A DNA stretch of 64,000 nt from Saprospiraceae bacterium (lineage in GTDB: Bacteria; Bacteroidota; Bacteroidia; Chitinophagales; Saprospiraceae). Positions 9,545-18,637 of this stretch are shown here, one piece after another. The stretch spans positions 27,459 through 91,458 of the forward strand of contig JANQRV010000224.1 in NCBI GenBank assembly GCA_028284395.1, read 5' to 3'. Under the pieces are notes generated by a model. It was given only the letters and a program-made list of their open reading frames with translations. It ran no database searches and was not told the origin of the DNA. Each line of letters begins with the position of its first letter. Position 1 is the stretch's first letter. The translations under genes were made by a program, and so were the position numbers.

Positions 9545-10584
9545 AAAAAAAGCAAAGAATTAGTATAGTTTGTCTTCCCATTGCGGGGAAAGAAAATCCA
9601 TATCAATACCTAATGATGAAGGGCCTGAGTCAAAGTCTAGGACTAAAGGTGTCTCATGGTGTGCCTGGAAAGTTTTTGGCCTTTTTGAGGTCCTGCTTGA
9701 AGTATCAACCAGACTATATACATGTAGATTGGTTGCATTCATACTATATTCGCAGGAAAGTTTGGATGACTTGGTTGCAATTCCCTGTTTTTCTGATTGA
9801 GATTTTTTTAGTAAAAAATATTTTTCGGACGAAAATAGTATGGACTTTGCACAATATCTTTCCACATGATCAGCCATTTTTTGGACCATTTAAATGGGCC
9901 CGTCGGTACTTTGCTAAAAATTGTGAATGGATTAGAATTTTTCAAGAAGGCACTCTTGAAAGAGCGTTACCGATTCTTAAGGTTGGGATAGATAAATTCA
10001 AGGTTGTACCTGAAGGTTCATACGCAAAATATTATCCTAATTCAATAAAAGTCGACGAAGCAAAGAGGAGATTGGGCTTACCCGCAAATGAGAAGGTTTT
10101 ACTATATCTGGGCTTAATAAGGCCTTACAAAGGTATTACGGAGTTAATAGAAGTGAATAAACAAATGAAAATGGAAAAAACGAGATTATTAATTGTTGGT
10201 AAGTCAATGAATCAAAAATATCTGCAAAGAATTGAAAACCTTGCTTCCGAGAATGTTGAAATCATTGAAGGGTTTGTTCCTCCAGAAAAGTTGCAACTTT
10301 ACTTCAATGCAGCAGATCTTGTGGTTCTACCCTTCAAGAAAATAGAAAACTCAGGTTCTGCAATTCTAGCTATGGGATTTAAAAAACCTATTGTTGCACC
10401 GAACCTTGGCGTCCTAAGTGAAAGGTTGCAACAACAACATGAGCTACTATTTGAAGAAGGTGAAATGGCTAAAATCTTGGGAGCAGCCCTGGCAATGGAT
10501 AAAAGCAAACTTCGGAAAATAGGACTTCAAAATTACAAGGCTTTAGAAAAATACAAATGGGAAGACTTTGCTTCCTGTTATTAA
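9541..10584 (+). CDS. Glycosyltransferase, GT4-like
   Basis: GT-B glycosyltransferase of 347 residues. The C-terminal half has the usual nucleotide-sugar features: VLLYLGLIRPYKGITELIE near residue 185, then LLIVGKS, and the NAADLVVLPFKKIENSGSAILAMGF segment in place of the classic EX7E. The middle carries WTLHNIFPHD and EGSYAKYYPN, seen in a subgroup of exopolysaccharide transferases. The TTG start overlaps the upstream TGA (TTGA), and KKKQRISIVCLP matches the expected first beta strand. Donor and acceptor are unknown. Confidence 0.8.
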   Translation: MKKKQRISIVCLPIAGKENPYQYLMMKGLSQSLGLKVSHGVPGKFLAFLRSCLKYQPDYIHVDWLHSYYIRRKVWMTWLQFPVFLIEIFLVKNIFRTKIVWTLHNIFPHDQPFFGPFKWARRYFAKNCEWIRIFQEGTLERALPILKVGIDKFKVVPEGSYAKYYPNSIKVDEAKRRLGLPANEKVLLYLGLIRPYKGITELIEVNKQMKMEKTRLLIVGKSMNQKYLQRIENLASENVEIIEGFVPPEKLQLYFNAADLVVLPFKKIENSGSAILAMGFKKPIVAPNLGVLSERLQQQHELLFEEGEMAKILGAALAMDKSKLRKIGLQNYKALEKYKWEDFASCY

Positions 10585-10587
10585 AGA

Positions 10588-11715
10588 ATGAAAGTTTTAA
10601 CGATATTCGGTACTCGCCCGGAGGCTATAAAAATGGCGATACTCGTCCGTGCTCTCAATGAGTCTTTTGATTTCGAGCACCGATTATGTGTTACGGCCCA
10701 ACATCGGGAGTTGTTAGATCAAGTACTGGAATTCTTTGAAATTCAACCACATTATGATCTAAATTTAATGAAAACTGGTCAAGATCTAACAGATATTACT
10801 TCAAGAGTACTACTAGGGATAAGACCGATTTTTAAAGACTTTAGGCCTGATATGGTACTTGTTCATGGTGATACAACTACATGTTTTGCAAGTACCTTGG
10901 CAGCTTTTTATCACCGAATACCGATTGGCCATATAGAAGCGGGGCTTCGTACTGGAAACCTATTTGCGCCCTTTCCTGAAGAAGCTAACAGAGTATTGAC
11001 AGGAAGATTGGCAACGTTGCATTTTGCACCTACCAATAGCAATCTAGAAAAATTGATGTCTGAAGGCATTCCAAAGGAAAAGATTGTCCTTACTGGAAAT
11101 ACGGTAATCGACTCTCTATTATTTGCAAGTGAGAAGGTTTCTGGGTTTTCAACTGCTCTAGTGAAAAATGGGATAAATGAAGTCTTTCAAGAGGATCGAA
11201 GAATATTGTTAATAACTGGGCATCGGCGCGAAAATTTTGGAAGAGGGTTTGTCAATATTTGTGAGGCTTTGAAGATACTGTCTAGAAAATACCCCAAACT
11301 TCACATGGTGTATCCGGTTCATATGAACCCGAATGTACAGAAACCGGTAATGAGGTTCCTTGACCAATTGAAGAATGTTCACCTACTTCCTCCTCTTTCC
11401 TATCCAGATTTTGTTTTAGCTATGAAAAAGAGTTGGGCTATACTGACTGATTCAGGTGGAGTCCAAGAAGAGGCTCCAAGTTTGGGAAAACCAGTAGTTG
11501 TAATGAGAGATCAGACAGAAAGACAAGAAGCAGTAGCTGCAGGTACTGTAATTCTTGTTGGTACAACTAAAGAAAAAATTGTAAATACAATAGTAAACCT
11601 AATGGAAGATTCCAAGTTATATGACCAGATGAGTAAGAGTCACAATCCTTATGGTGATGGTCTTGCGGTGCAAAGAATTTTAAGTAGACTGAGGCTTTTA
11701 GATGGAAAGTTTTGA
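10588..11715 (+). CDS. wecB: UDP-N-acetylglucosamine 2-epimerase (non-hydrolysing), first copy
   Basis: Interconverts UDP-GlcNAc and UDP-ManNAc in the cytoplasm. The family motifs are all present: TIFGTRPEAIKMA at residues 5-17, HGDTTTCFA, HIEAGLRTG, PEEANRVLTG, TGHRRENFG and DSGGVQEEAP near 290. The length of 375 residues is standard. ATG start at 10588, three bases after the upstream stop. A second, more divergent epimerase lies at 15384. No UDP-ManNAc dehydrogenase (WecC) is in the window, so the product may be used as such or oxidised by an enzyme encoded elsewhere. Confidence 0.92.
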   Translation: MKVLTIFGTRPEAIKMAILVRALNESFDFEHRLCVTAQHRELLDQVLEFFEIQPHYDLNLMKTGQDLTDITSRVLLGIRPIFKDFRPDMVLVHGDTTTCFASTLAAFYHRIPIGHIEAGLRTGNLFAPFPEEANRVLTGRLATLHFAPTNSNLEKLMSEGIPKEKIVLTGNTVIDSLLFASEKVSGFSTALVKNGINEVFQEDRRILLITGHRRENFGRGFVNICEALKILSRKYPKLHMVYPVHMNPNVQKPVMRFLDQLKNVHLLPPLSYPDFVLAMKKSWAILTDSGGVQEEAPSLGKPVVVMRDQTERQEAVAAGTVILVGTTKEKIVNTIVNLMEDSKLYDQMSKSHNPYGDGLAVQRILSRLRLLDGKF

Positions 11716-11839
11716 CCAATAAATTTTTGTTAGTCAATTGAAAGGAATGGTTACAAAAAATTAACTTTTTGAGCAGAGTTGGAAGGAAAATAAGATCAAA
11801 TCTAGATTTTCATTAAAATACTATAAATTATCTCTGATT

Positions 11840-12907
11840 TTGAATAAAAGAGAATTGCAAACTCGAAAGACCATCTTGTACATTTCTACGAACGATGGGA
11901 GTGATATGCGGATAAATAAAGAAGTTAGAACGTTATCTAAAGAGTTTGATATAATCTATTTAGGAGTAGGTAAAAGGGAGAACGCATTCTTGGGAACATA
12001 TTGTAAAAAATTAGTTATGATAGATGGGCGGAGAAACCAACCTTTCACTTTATTAAGGCAGATTGTTAAATCTATACAAATTCTTAGTTCTAATAAGATT
12101 AGTTCTCTTCATATTATAAATGAGCAGTTAATGATCTTCTTTTATCCGATCTGTTTTCTTAAGTATACGGTACTAGATGTGTTTGACTCTATTTTTTTGC
12201 GAAGGAACTATGGAAAGAATGATCTTTCATTCTTGAAATATATACTCTATTATCCCGTAAACGGAATCTTGGTAACCGATGATAATAGGAAGTCCCTGAT
12301 GCCTGGTTTCAGTCAGGAAAAAACAATAGTGCTACCTAATTATCCTCAATCATTTCCAACAAATTTTAAATTCAGAACACCAGACAAGACGAAGCCATTA
12401 ACGATAATATTTTTTGGATGGCTAGGGTTGAAAAGAGGTGGAAGTATTATAGAAGGGCTTGTTAATTCTTGTCCTGAAGTGCGTGTGATAATGTTGGGTT
12501 GGTTTAGTGATGAAGAAACAAAAAAACTTGTAGAGCATCCATCCATTGAGTACCGGGGGGTGGTGCCTCAAAAGGAAGCTTTGGAAACTGCTGCTATTGA
12601 AGCAGATTATATTATGTGTGCTTATGAGCCTATTCATTCTAATAATGTTAACGCAAGTCCAAATAAAATTTATGATGGCATCCAAACTAGGACTCCATTA
12701 ATCATAAATCGAGAAATTAAAGTGTCAAGCTTAATTGAGAAACTAAATATTGGGGTGGTATTAGATTCTTATTATCCTGAAAATTTCGTGATGATATTTA
12801 AGCAGCTTAGGTCTGCTCAAGGTACATTCTCTTTTTCTAGTGCTTTAGCTGAAAAATATACATGGAACAACGTAGAAGAAAGGATATTGGAAATTCATAG
12901 ACAATGA
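11840..12907 (+). CDS. Glycosyltransferase, GT4-like
   Basis: A GT-B type protein of 355 residues. The N-terminal half begins ILYISTNDGSDMRINKEVRTLSK, a pattern found in GT4 proteins. The C-terminal half has IIFFGWLGLKRGG, VRVIMLGW and an ADYIMCAYEPIHSNNVNASPNK segment that is typical of a divergent GT4 subgroup. The TTG at 11840 is taken as start since the first beta strand follows closely; the 124-bp gap before it is A/T-rich and holds no gene. The end overlaps the next gene by four bases (ATGA). Specificity unknown. Confidence 0.7.
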   Translation: MNKRELQTRKTILYISTNDGSDMRINKEVRTLSKEFDIIYLGVGKRENAFLGTYCKKLVMIDGRRNQPFTLLRQIVKSIQILSSNKISSLHIINEQLMIFFYPICFLKYTVLDVFDSIFLRRNYGKNDLSFLKYILYYPVNGILVTDDNRKSLMPGFSQEKTIVLPNYPQSFPTNFKFRTPDKTKPLTIIFFGWLGLKRGGSIIEGLVNSCPEVRVIMLGWFSDEETKKLVEHPSIEYRGVVPQKEALETAAIEADYIMCAYEPIHSNNVNASPNKIYDGIQTRTPLIINREIKVSSLIEKLNIGVVLDSYYPENFVMIFKQLRSAQGTFSFSSALAEKYTWNNVEERILEIHRQ

Positions 12908-14010
12908 AGATTCTGTTTTGTTCTAACAAGTTTGACGAAATTTCGAATGGCCCAGCGAAATTCGCTAACTTAATTCTGAAAATTAACGAATTGTTTCCCG
13001 GTATAGAATTAAGGGTTTTAAGTGAGGATATTTCGCAGCCATCAGAATATCTATATCGCCTAGATCTTCATTACCCGAAACTCCTAAGATTATTCAGTCA
13101 GTTTTTCAGAATTTATCAATATCATAGTAGAGCCTCGGAAATTAAAAGAAATATTTATGACTTTGATGTTATTATCTATAATAATGCATTCATCGGTTTG
13201 AGATCTGCGAAGAAATTCAAGAATTCAATCGGAATGATTAATGACTATAATAATGCTTCTAGAAATTGGAGGAACTTTAAATTCGAATATGTTTTTATTA
13301 AGCAGTTCATTTTTAAACAATTAGAAAGGTGGGCCATATACCACTACTCAAAGTTAATTTCTAACTCTAAATTTCTAAATGAATACCTTCCTAAAATCTA
13401 TCCACAAGCCAAGGGAAAAACTTATCTCCTTTATAAAGCCATCGAAAAACCTGACAGATCTAAATTGGATCAACCAATCAAATTGGAGTCAATAAAGATT
13501 CTTTTTGTTAAGAATGACTTCATGAGGGGAGGGTTGGAAGACCTCATTACTGCTCTTGGGATTTTAAAGTACAGATTTCAATTAACAGTCATTGGTCCGG
13601 AGAATGTACATTTGGACCTGATTAAAAATTGGGTGCTAAATAAAGCCAATGTAGATCTCCTATTTAAGGGAATAGTTCCACAAAGTGTAGTTTTTGAGGA
13701 ATTATTAAATACCAATATTTTTTGCGTACCCTCGAGGAAAGAGGCCTTAGGGGTTGGGAATCTTGAAGCACTTGCTAGAGGAGTACCCGTAGTCTCGACA
13801 AATACAGGAGGGATTCCAGAGGTTTTGGACTATGGAAAAAATGGATGGTTAGCTGAACCCCATAATCCTCAATCTTTATCGAACTGCATATCAGAATGTA
13901 TCTCCAACGAAAAATTGAGAAAACAGAAAGCACTTAATGGGATTAGATATTGCGAGAATTTTTATTTGGAGCAGGTTTTAAAACGTTTCCTAGAAATAAT
14001 CAAAAAATGA
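12904..14010 (+). CDS. Glycosyltransferase family 4
   Basis: Inverts or retains unknown stereochemistry on an unknown acceptor, but the family is clear: KILFVKNDFMRGGLEDLITAL near residue 198, LTVIGPE, and the EX7E-type region PSRKEALGVGNLEALARGVPVVSTNTGG near residue 275. It has 368 residues. The ATGA overlap with the upstream transferase indicates translational coupling. A 17-codon frame starts on the overlapping ATG at 14007 and is probably not a gene. The 91 bp before the next gene hold nothing else recognisable. Confidence 0.85.
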   Translation: MKILFCSNKFDEISNGPAKFANLILKINELFPGIELRVLSEDISQPSEYLYRLDLHYPKLLRLFSQFFRIYQYHSRASEIKRNIYDFDVIIYNNAFIGLRSAKKFKNSIGMINDYNNASRNWRNFKFEYVFIKQFIFKQLERWAIYHYSKLISNSKFLNEYLPKIYPQAKGKTYLLYKAIEKPDRSKLDQPIKLESIKILFVKNDFMRGGLEDLITALGILKYRFQLTVIGPENVHLDLIKNWVLNKANVDLLFKGIVPQSVVFEELLNTNIFCVPSRKEALGVGNLEALARGVPVVSTNTGGIPEVLDYGKNGWLAEPHNPQSLSNCISECISNEKLRKQKALNGIRYCENFYLEQVLKRFLEIIKK

Positions 14011-14101
14011 ACGTGGACAGAAATGATCAATCATCTTCTCATCCACATGAAAACTTATAGGTCCTGGACTCATGTAAAGTAATCTCATTTCTAATGACAT
14101 T

Positions 14102-15322
14102 TTGAAAAATGATAGTAAGCGAATGCCCAGTTATTGGCACTACAGGCTTTTTTTTGTTAATGCTTTCCTTGTGATATTGGGATATGCTGTTAATACATTT
14201 ACAGGATTGGCATTTGTCAGTCAAAGTAAACAGCTCAGAGTTGGGATTCTACTATTTTCCTTGCTATTGCTAATTTATTCCATTTATACCAAAGGTAGTT
14301 TTGGTCGAAGAAATACGGGATTTAATTATAGGAGTTATTTTTTTCTAATATATCTGATGTTCCTTGGGGTAGTTATTTCTGAAAATGTTGTTGGATCCAT
14401 GAACCGGGTGATCACCTTCTTTATCCCGCTAATATATTTGATTCTCTTTTTTCAGTGGGCCTTATCCTATTCTTCAAAAGAGATATTACAACGGAGGATC
14501 AGTCGCTTTTTTCAATTGATCTATTTATTCCCAATATTGGTATTCTTGTTTTATGAAAGGTCATTCTCTGTAACGAATGTATATGGAGAGAATACAGCGT
14601 TTGTAAGTAATCACTATGGCTGGGCTAGTACAATTTTTATTTTGACCAGTTTCGATACAATTTCGAATAAGAAAACTAGAAGGTTAGAACTTTTAATTAC
14701 CTATACCCTATTAGTTGTTGCAATATATCTTCTTTTGATTTCTGGTAGTCGTTCCTCTTGGCTTTCAATATTATTTACCCTTCCAATTCTTCTATTCCGA
14801 TGGGGCGTATTTTCATTATGGGCTAAGTCTGTTTTCATATTGATTATATTTTCAGGACTCTTGTACCTCTTGAAAGACCAAGGTTCTGCCATAAATCAGA
14901 GAGTACTTAGGACTGAGTATCAACTAGAACATGGGCAAAAGGCTTCTGTTCGATTGGCCTGGGCAAATGAGGCACTTGAAAAGTTTAATGAAAAACCATT
15001 GCTTTGGCTTACTGGGTTAGGGTTGTTCGATTATACTGGGATATTGATTCGGAGCGGATATCACAATTCATATCTTGAGATTTTATTTGGGTGTGGCATC
15101 ATTACTTTTTCCTTTTTTGTATATATTATAACTATAAGGCCAAGTTTTTTTTATTTCCATTTTTATTCAAAAAGATATGTTACTTTTTTTCCATTGATAG
15201 TGATACCATTTTTCGAGTCCAATTTAACTGGTGGACAGTTTCTTTTTTTTCCATGGTTTTGTTATATGTTACTTTATGGAATAACTCCGAAGAGGTATGA
15301 GTACAAACTACTGCCAAAATGA
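14102..15322 (+). CDS. O-antigen ligase/polymerase family membrane protein (first Wzy-like)
   Basis: A 406-residue polytopic membrane protein with about 10-12 hydrophobic segments and one long periplasmic-type loop. That loop ends in the WLTGLGLFDYTG and YHNSYLEILFGCG segments characteristic of the Wzy_C (O-antigen ligase/polymerase) family. A SGSRSSWLSILFTLP motif precedes it. It probably polymerises the repeat units flipped by the first Wzx. Ligase versus polymerase cannot be decided by sequence alone. The TTG start at 14102 is followed quickly by the first membrane segment. It is the last gene of the A/T-rich region. Confidence 0.8.
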   Translation: MKNDSKRMPSYWHYRLFFVNAFLVILGYAVNTFTGLAFVSQSKQLRVGILLFSLLLLIYSIYTKGSFGRRNTGFNYRSYFFLIYLMFLGVVISENVVGSMNRVITFFIPLIYLILFFQWALSYSSKEILQRRISRFFQLIYLFPILVFLFYERSFSVTNVYGENTAFVSNHYGWASTIFILTSFDTISNKKTRRLELLITYTLLVVAIYLLLISGSRSSWLSILFTLPILLFRWGVFSLWAKSVFILIIFSGLLYLLKDQGSAINQRVLRTEYQLEHGQKASVRLAWANEALEKFNEKPLLWLTGLGLFDYTGILIRSGYHNSYLEILFGCGIITFSFFVYIITIRPSFFYFHFYSKRYVTFFPLIVIPFFESNLTGGQFLFFPWFCYMLLYGITPKRYEYKLLPK

Positions 15323-15383
15323 TTTCATTATTCTTGAACTTGTAATAGTCGAAGTTTAATCAGTGACTTTAAGAATTCCAAAG

Positions 15384-16523
15384 ATGAGAATCCTAAATAT
15401 TGTAGGTGCGCGACCCAACTTTATGAAAATTGCCCCCCTACACAGGGCATTTTCAAATATTCCTACAGTTTATTCCCAAATCCTTCACACAGGGCAGCAC
15501 TATGACCAAAAGATGTCAGATATATTCTTTAATCAGTTGGGGCTGCCAAAGCCCCACTTTCATTTAGGTGTAGGGGGAGGGTCGCATGCTTACCAAAAGG
15601 CTCATGTGATGCTTAAGTTTGAGGAGGTCTTAAAAAAGGAGAAACCTGATCTGATTCTAGTAGTCGGAGATGTAAATGCAACCGCCGCCTGCAGCATTGT
15701 GGCCGTAAAGATGGGAATTCCAACAGCACATGTGGAAGCCGGATTAAGAAGCAAGGACCGGACAATGCCAGAGGAAATTAACCGGATCATTACGGATAGC
15801 ATTTGTGATTATCTTTTCGTGACTGAGCAAAGTGGCATGGTAAATCTGGCCAAAGAGGGGGTAAAGGATGAGAAGGTTTTTTTTGTCGGTCATGTCATGA
15901 TTGACTCACTGGTCAATTTCAGAGAGAAAGCAAGTAAGCTGGATTTAAATGAAGTCGCGATGAATCCTCTGAATCAGGAGAAGATTGGATCATTAAGTAT
16001 TAAGGAAAAAGGGTACATTCTTAGCACCATGCACCGGCCGGCGAACGTAGATAATAAAACCGGTTTGAGGAATATCCTCCAGATCTTTAGGGATGCTACC
16101 CGCCATCTTCCAGTTGTATTTGCCATCCATCCCCGAACATCCAATAACTTGAAAAAATTTGGTCTTTATGAAGACTTGACAAGCATCCCTAGGCTCATAT
16201 TGTTAGAACCACAGGGTTACCTCCAATTTTTGAAATTGATGGATAACGCTCGGTTAATCATTACCGATTCTGGAGGAATACAGGAAGAAACAACTTTTTT
16301 GCAAGTTCCTTGCATTACTTTTCGGGATACGACTGAGCGTCCGGTCACAGTTGAGTTGGGGACTAACTTTTTAATGAAAGATCTAGATCCTGTAAGTGTG
16401 AAGAATCAATTGGAGAAAATTTTACAAGGTGAAGCCAAGCAGGGTGTTATTCCTCCTCTTTGGGATGGAAGGGCGTCAGAGAGGATCGCAAATATTTTGG
16501 TAGAACAACTAGCCAGATATTAA
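15384..16523 (+). CDS. wecB: UDP-N-acetylglucosamine 2-epimerase-like enzyme, second copy
   Basis: Same fold and motifs as the epimerase at 10588 but a distinct subfamily: NIVGARPNFMKIAP at the N-terminus, VVGDVNATAACS, HVEAGLRSKDRTMPEEINR, STMHRPANVD and DSGGIQEETTFLQVPC. The ATG at 15384 is preferred since MRILNIVGARPN is the usual start; a GTG at 15363 would add seven residues. The stop overlaps the ATG of the oxidoreductase (TAATG). Base composition rises sharply from here on. It probably makes a UDP-ManNAc-type donor for the polymer assembled by the downstream genes. Confidence 0.88.
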   Translation: MRILNIVGARPNFMKIAPLHRAFSNIPTVYSQILHTGQHYDQKMSDIFFNQLGLPKPHFHLGVGGGSHAYQKAHVMLKFEEVLKKEKPDLILVVGDVNATAACSIVAVKMGIPTAHVEAGLRSKDRTMPEEINRIITDSICDYLFVTEQSGMVNLAKEGVKDEKVFFVGHVMIDSLVNFREKASKLDLNEVAMNPLNQEKIGSLSIKEKGYILSTMHRPANVDNKTGLRNILQIFRDATRHLPVVFAIHPRTSNNLKKFGLYEDLTSIPRLILLEPQGYLQFLKLMDNARLIITDSGGIQEETTFLQVPCITFRDTTERPVTVELGTNFLMKDLDPVSVKNQLEKILQGEAKQGVIPPLWDGRASERIANILVEQLARY

Positions 16524-18637
16524 TGAAACAAATCATACAGGACTTAAAATCAGGGAAAACCATTCTGGAAGAAGTGCCTGCACCTACGGTAAGAAAAGGG
16601 CATGTCTTAATACAAACAACAAGGAGTTTAGTTTCTTTGGGAACCGAGAGAATGCTGGTTGAATTCGGCAAGGCTAATTTGATAGCGAAGGCACGGCAAC
16701 AACCGGACAAGGTCAAGATGGTGTTAGACAAAATCCAGACTGACGGTCTTGTTCCGACATTAGAGGCAGTATTCAATAAGTTGGGACAACCACTGCCATT
16801 GGGCTATTGTAATGTAGGAAAAGTGGTAGCTGTGGGGCAAAATGTTTCCGGGTTTAAGGTGGGAGACCGGGTGGCGTCCAACGGACCCCATGCTGAATTT
16901 GTGACCGTCCCTAAGAATTTGGTTGCAAAGGTTCCAGACGAGGTGAGCGATGAAGAAGCGGCGTTTACCGTGATCGGTGCTATAGGGTTGCAAGGCGTTC
17001 GTCTTTTAAGGCCGACTTTTGGTGAAACCATTGTCGTCGTGGGATTGGGGTTGATTGGTCTGATTGCCGCGGAACTACTGCTTGCCAGTGGGTGTCGGGT
17101 CATTGGTTTGGACTTTGATGAAGAAAAATTAAGACTCGCCCGTTCAAAGGGGGCTATCACACTGAATGCCGGAAATGGAGCTGATCCAGTAGCCTTCGCT
17201 AAAACATTGACTAACAGCATTGGTGTAGATGGGGTCTTGATTACAGCCTCAAGTAAAAGCCAGGAAATAATTAGCCAGGCCGCACAAATGTCTCGTAAGC
17301 GTGGCCGTATCATCCTTGTTGGAGTAATTGGTTTAAACCTCAACCGTGCTGAATTTTATGAGAAAGAACTCACTTTCCAAGTTTCTTGTTCGTATGGCCC
17401 TGGTCGTTATGACAGTCAATACGAAGATCACGGTATAGATTACCCTTTACCTTTTGTACGATGGACGGAAAACAGGAATTTTCAGGCGATTCTTTTTGCA
17501 ATTGCTTCCGGGAAACTAAGTGTCAGCCCATTGATCTCGGAGTTGGTCGATTTACAGGACTATAACACGATATATGGCGATATTGGTTCTAAACGCACTA
17601 TAGCTTCCATTTTGCGTTATCCCGAGTCTTTGGAGCCAGTCAGGACAGTTGATGTTCATGAAAAACAGTTTGTCGGCAAAAAGGGAGTGATTGGTATTAT
17701 CGGCGCCGGGAATTTCACTAAAATGACGTTGTTACCAGCTTTCAGGAATTTGGGCGCTAACTTGAAATATATCGTCAGTGCAGGAGGCGTCAATGCCACC
17801 GTGATGGCCCAGAAGCACGGAATAGCAAAAAGCACTACTGATTTTGAAGAGGTGCTTGCTGACGATGAAGTTGATACCATCATGATTACGACTCGGCACA
17901 ATTTACATGCTTCAATGATCGTGGCAGCTCTGAATGCAGGAAAACATGTGTTTGTAGAAAAACCATTGGCCACCAATCAGCTTGGCCTTGATCAAATTAT
18001 TCAGGCTTATAAAGGCCGGAAACAGAAAGTTCTGGTCGGTTTCAATCGAAGGTTTTCCCCCCATGTGCAACAGATAAAGAAATTGATTCGGGCTGGTAAG
18101 ACGCCAATGCATGTCGTTGCAACAATGAATGCAGGTTTTGTCCCAGGGGAATCCTGGGTTCAAGACATGGAGGTTGGGGGAGGAAGAATTATCGGTGAGG
18201 CTTGCCACTACATAGATTTGATAACATTCTTGACCGGCTGCCAAGTGAAATCGGTTTGCATGAATACCATGGGTGAACCAAATGAAAATACGGACAATGC
18301 GACTATTCTACTTAGATACGATAATGGGAGTAATGGAGTAATCAATTACTTTTCTAACGGCAATAAAGCCTATCCAAAAGAGCGCGTTGAAGTTTTTGTA
18401 GAAGGAAAGATCTTGATTCTCGATAATTTTCGCGTTTTAAAAGGATATGGTTTCAAGGGGTTTTCAACTTTAAAAACTAAGTTGGACAAGGGACACCGGA
18501 CACAATTTACCAGTTTTATTGATAATGTGAAGACTGGGGGGGCGGAACTGATTCCCTTTGCGGATTTAGTTAATACGACACAGGCCAGCTTTGCCGCAAT
18601 CGAATCCATGAAGAAAAATTCCTGGATTGAGCTTTAA
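16523..18637 (+). CDS. Bi-domain oxidoreductase: MDR (alcohol-dehydrogenase-like) fused to Gfo/Idh/MocA
   Basis: A 704-residue fusion. Residues 1 to about 370 form a medium-chain dehydrogenase with the NAD-binding segment VVGLGLIGLIAAELL. The usual zinc-binding Cys near the N-terminus is replaced by a SLGTERM motif, so classical zinc catalysis is unlikely. From about residue 388 a second Rossmann domain begins (GIIGAGNFTKM), with the Gfo/Idh/MocA signature HVFVEKPLA. Such fusions recur beside heparinase-like and WbuB-type genes in surface-polysaccharide loci, as here; their substrate is not established. The start is the ATG at 16523 inside TAATG; an in-frame start at 16460 would overlap the epimerase. 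The 3' end overlaps the next gene by 11 bp if that gene starts at its TTG. Confidence 0.82.
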   Translation: MKQIIQDLKSGKTILEEVPAPTVRKGHVLIQTTRSLVSLGTERMLVEFGKANLIAKARQQPDKVKMVLDKIQTDGLVPTLEAVFNKLGQPLPLGYCNVGKVVAVGQNVSGFKVGDRVASNGPHAEFVTVPKNLVAKVPDEVSDEEAAFTVIGAIGLQGVRLLRPTFGETIVVVGLGLIGLIAAELLLASGCRVIGLDFDEEKLRLARSKGAITLNAGNGADPVAFAKTLTNSIGVDGVLITASSKSQEIISQAAQMSRKRGRIILVGVIGLNLNRAEFYEKELTFQVSCSYGPGRYDSQYEDHGIDYPLPFVRWTENRNFQAILFAIASGKLSVSPLISELVDLQDYNTIYGDIGSKRTIASILRYPESLEPVRTVDVHEKQFVGKKGVIGIIGAGNFTKMTLLPAFRNLGANLKYIVSAGGVNATVMAQKHGIAKSTTDFEEVLADDEVDTIMITTRHNLHASMIVAALNAGKHVFVEKPLATNQLGLDQIIQAYKGRKQKVLVGFNRRFSPHVQQIKKLIRAGKTPMHVVATMNAGFVPGESWVQDMEVGGGRIIGEACHYIDLITFLTGCQVKSVCMNTMGEPNENTDNATILLRYDNGSNGVINYFSNGNKAYPKERVEVFVEGKILILDNFRVLKGYGFKGFSTLKTKLDKGHRTQFTSFIDNVKTGGAELIPFADLVNTTQASFAAIESMKKNSWIEL

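Noticed and set aside
14007..14060. 17-codon frame starting in an ATGA overlap after a GT4 gene
   Set aside because: Very short, composition unlike a signal or leader peptide, and out of frame with the following polymerase; probably chance.
16804..17343. 179-codon minus-strand frame opposite the fused oxidoreductase
   Set aside because: It is a shadow of strongly conserved dehydrogenase coding sequence and shows no motif of its own.
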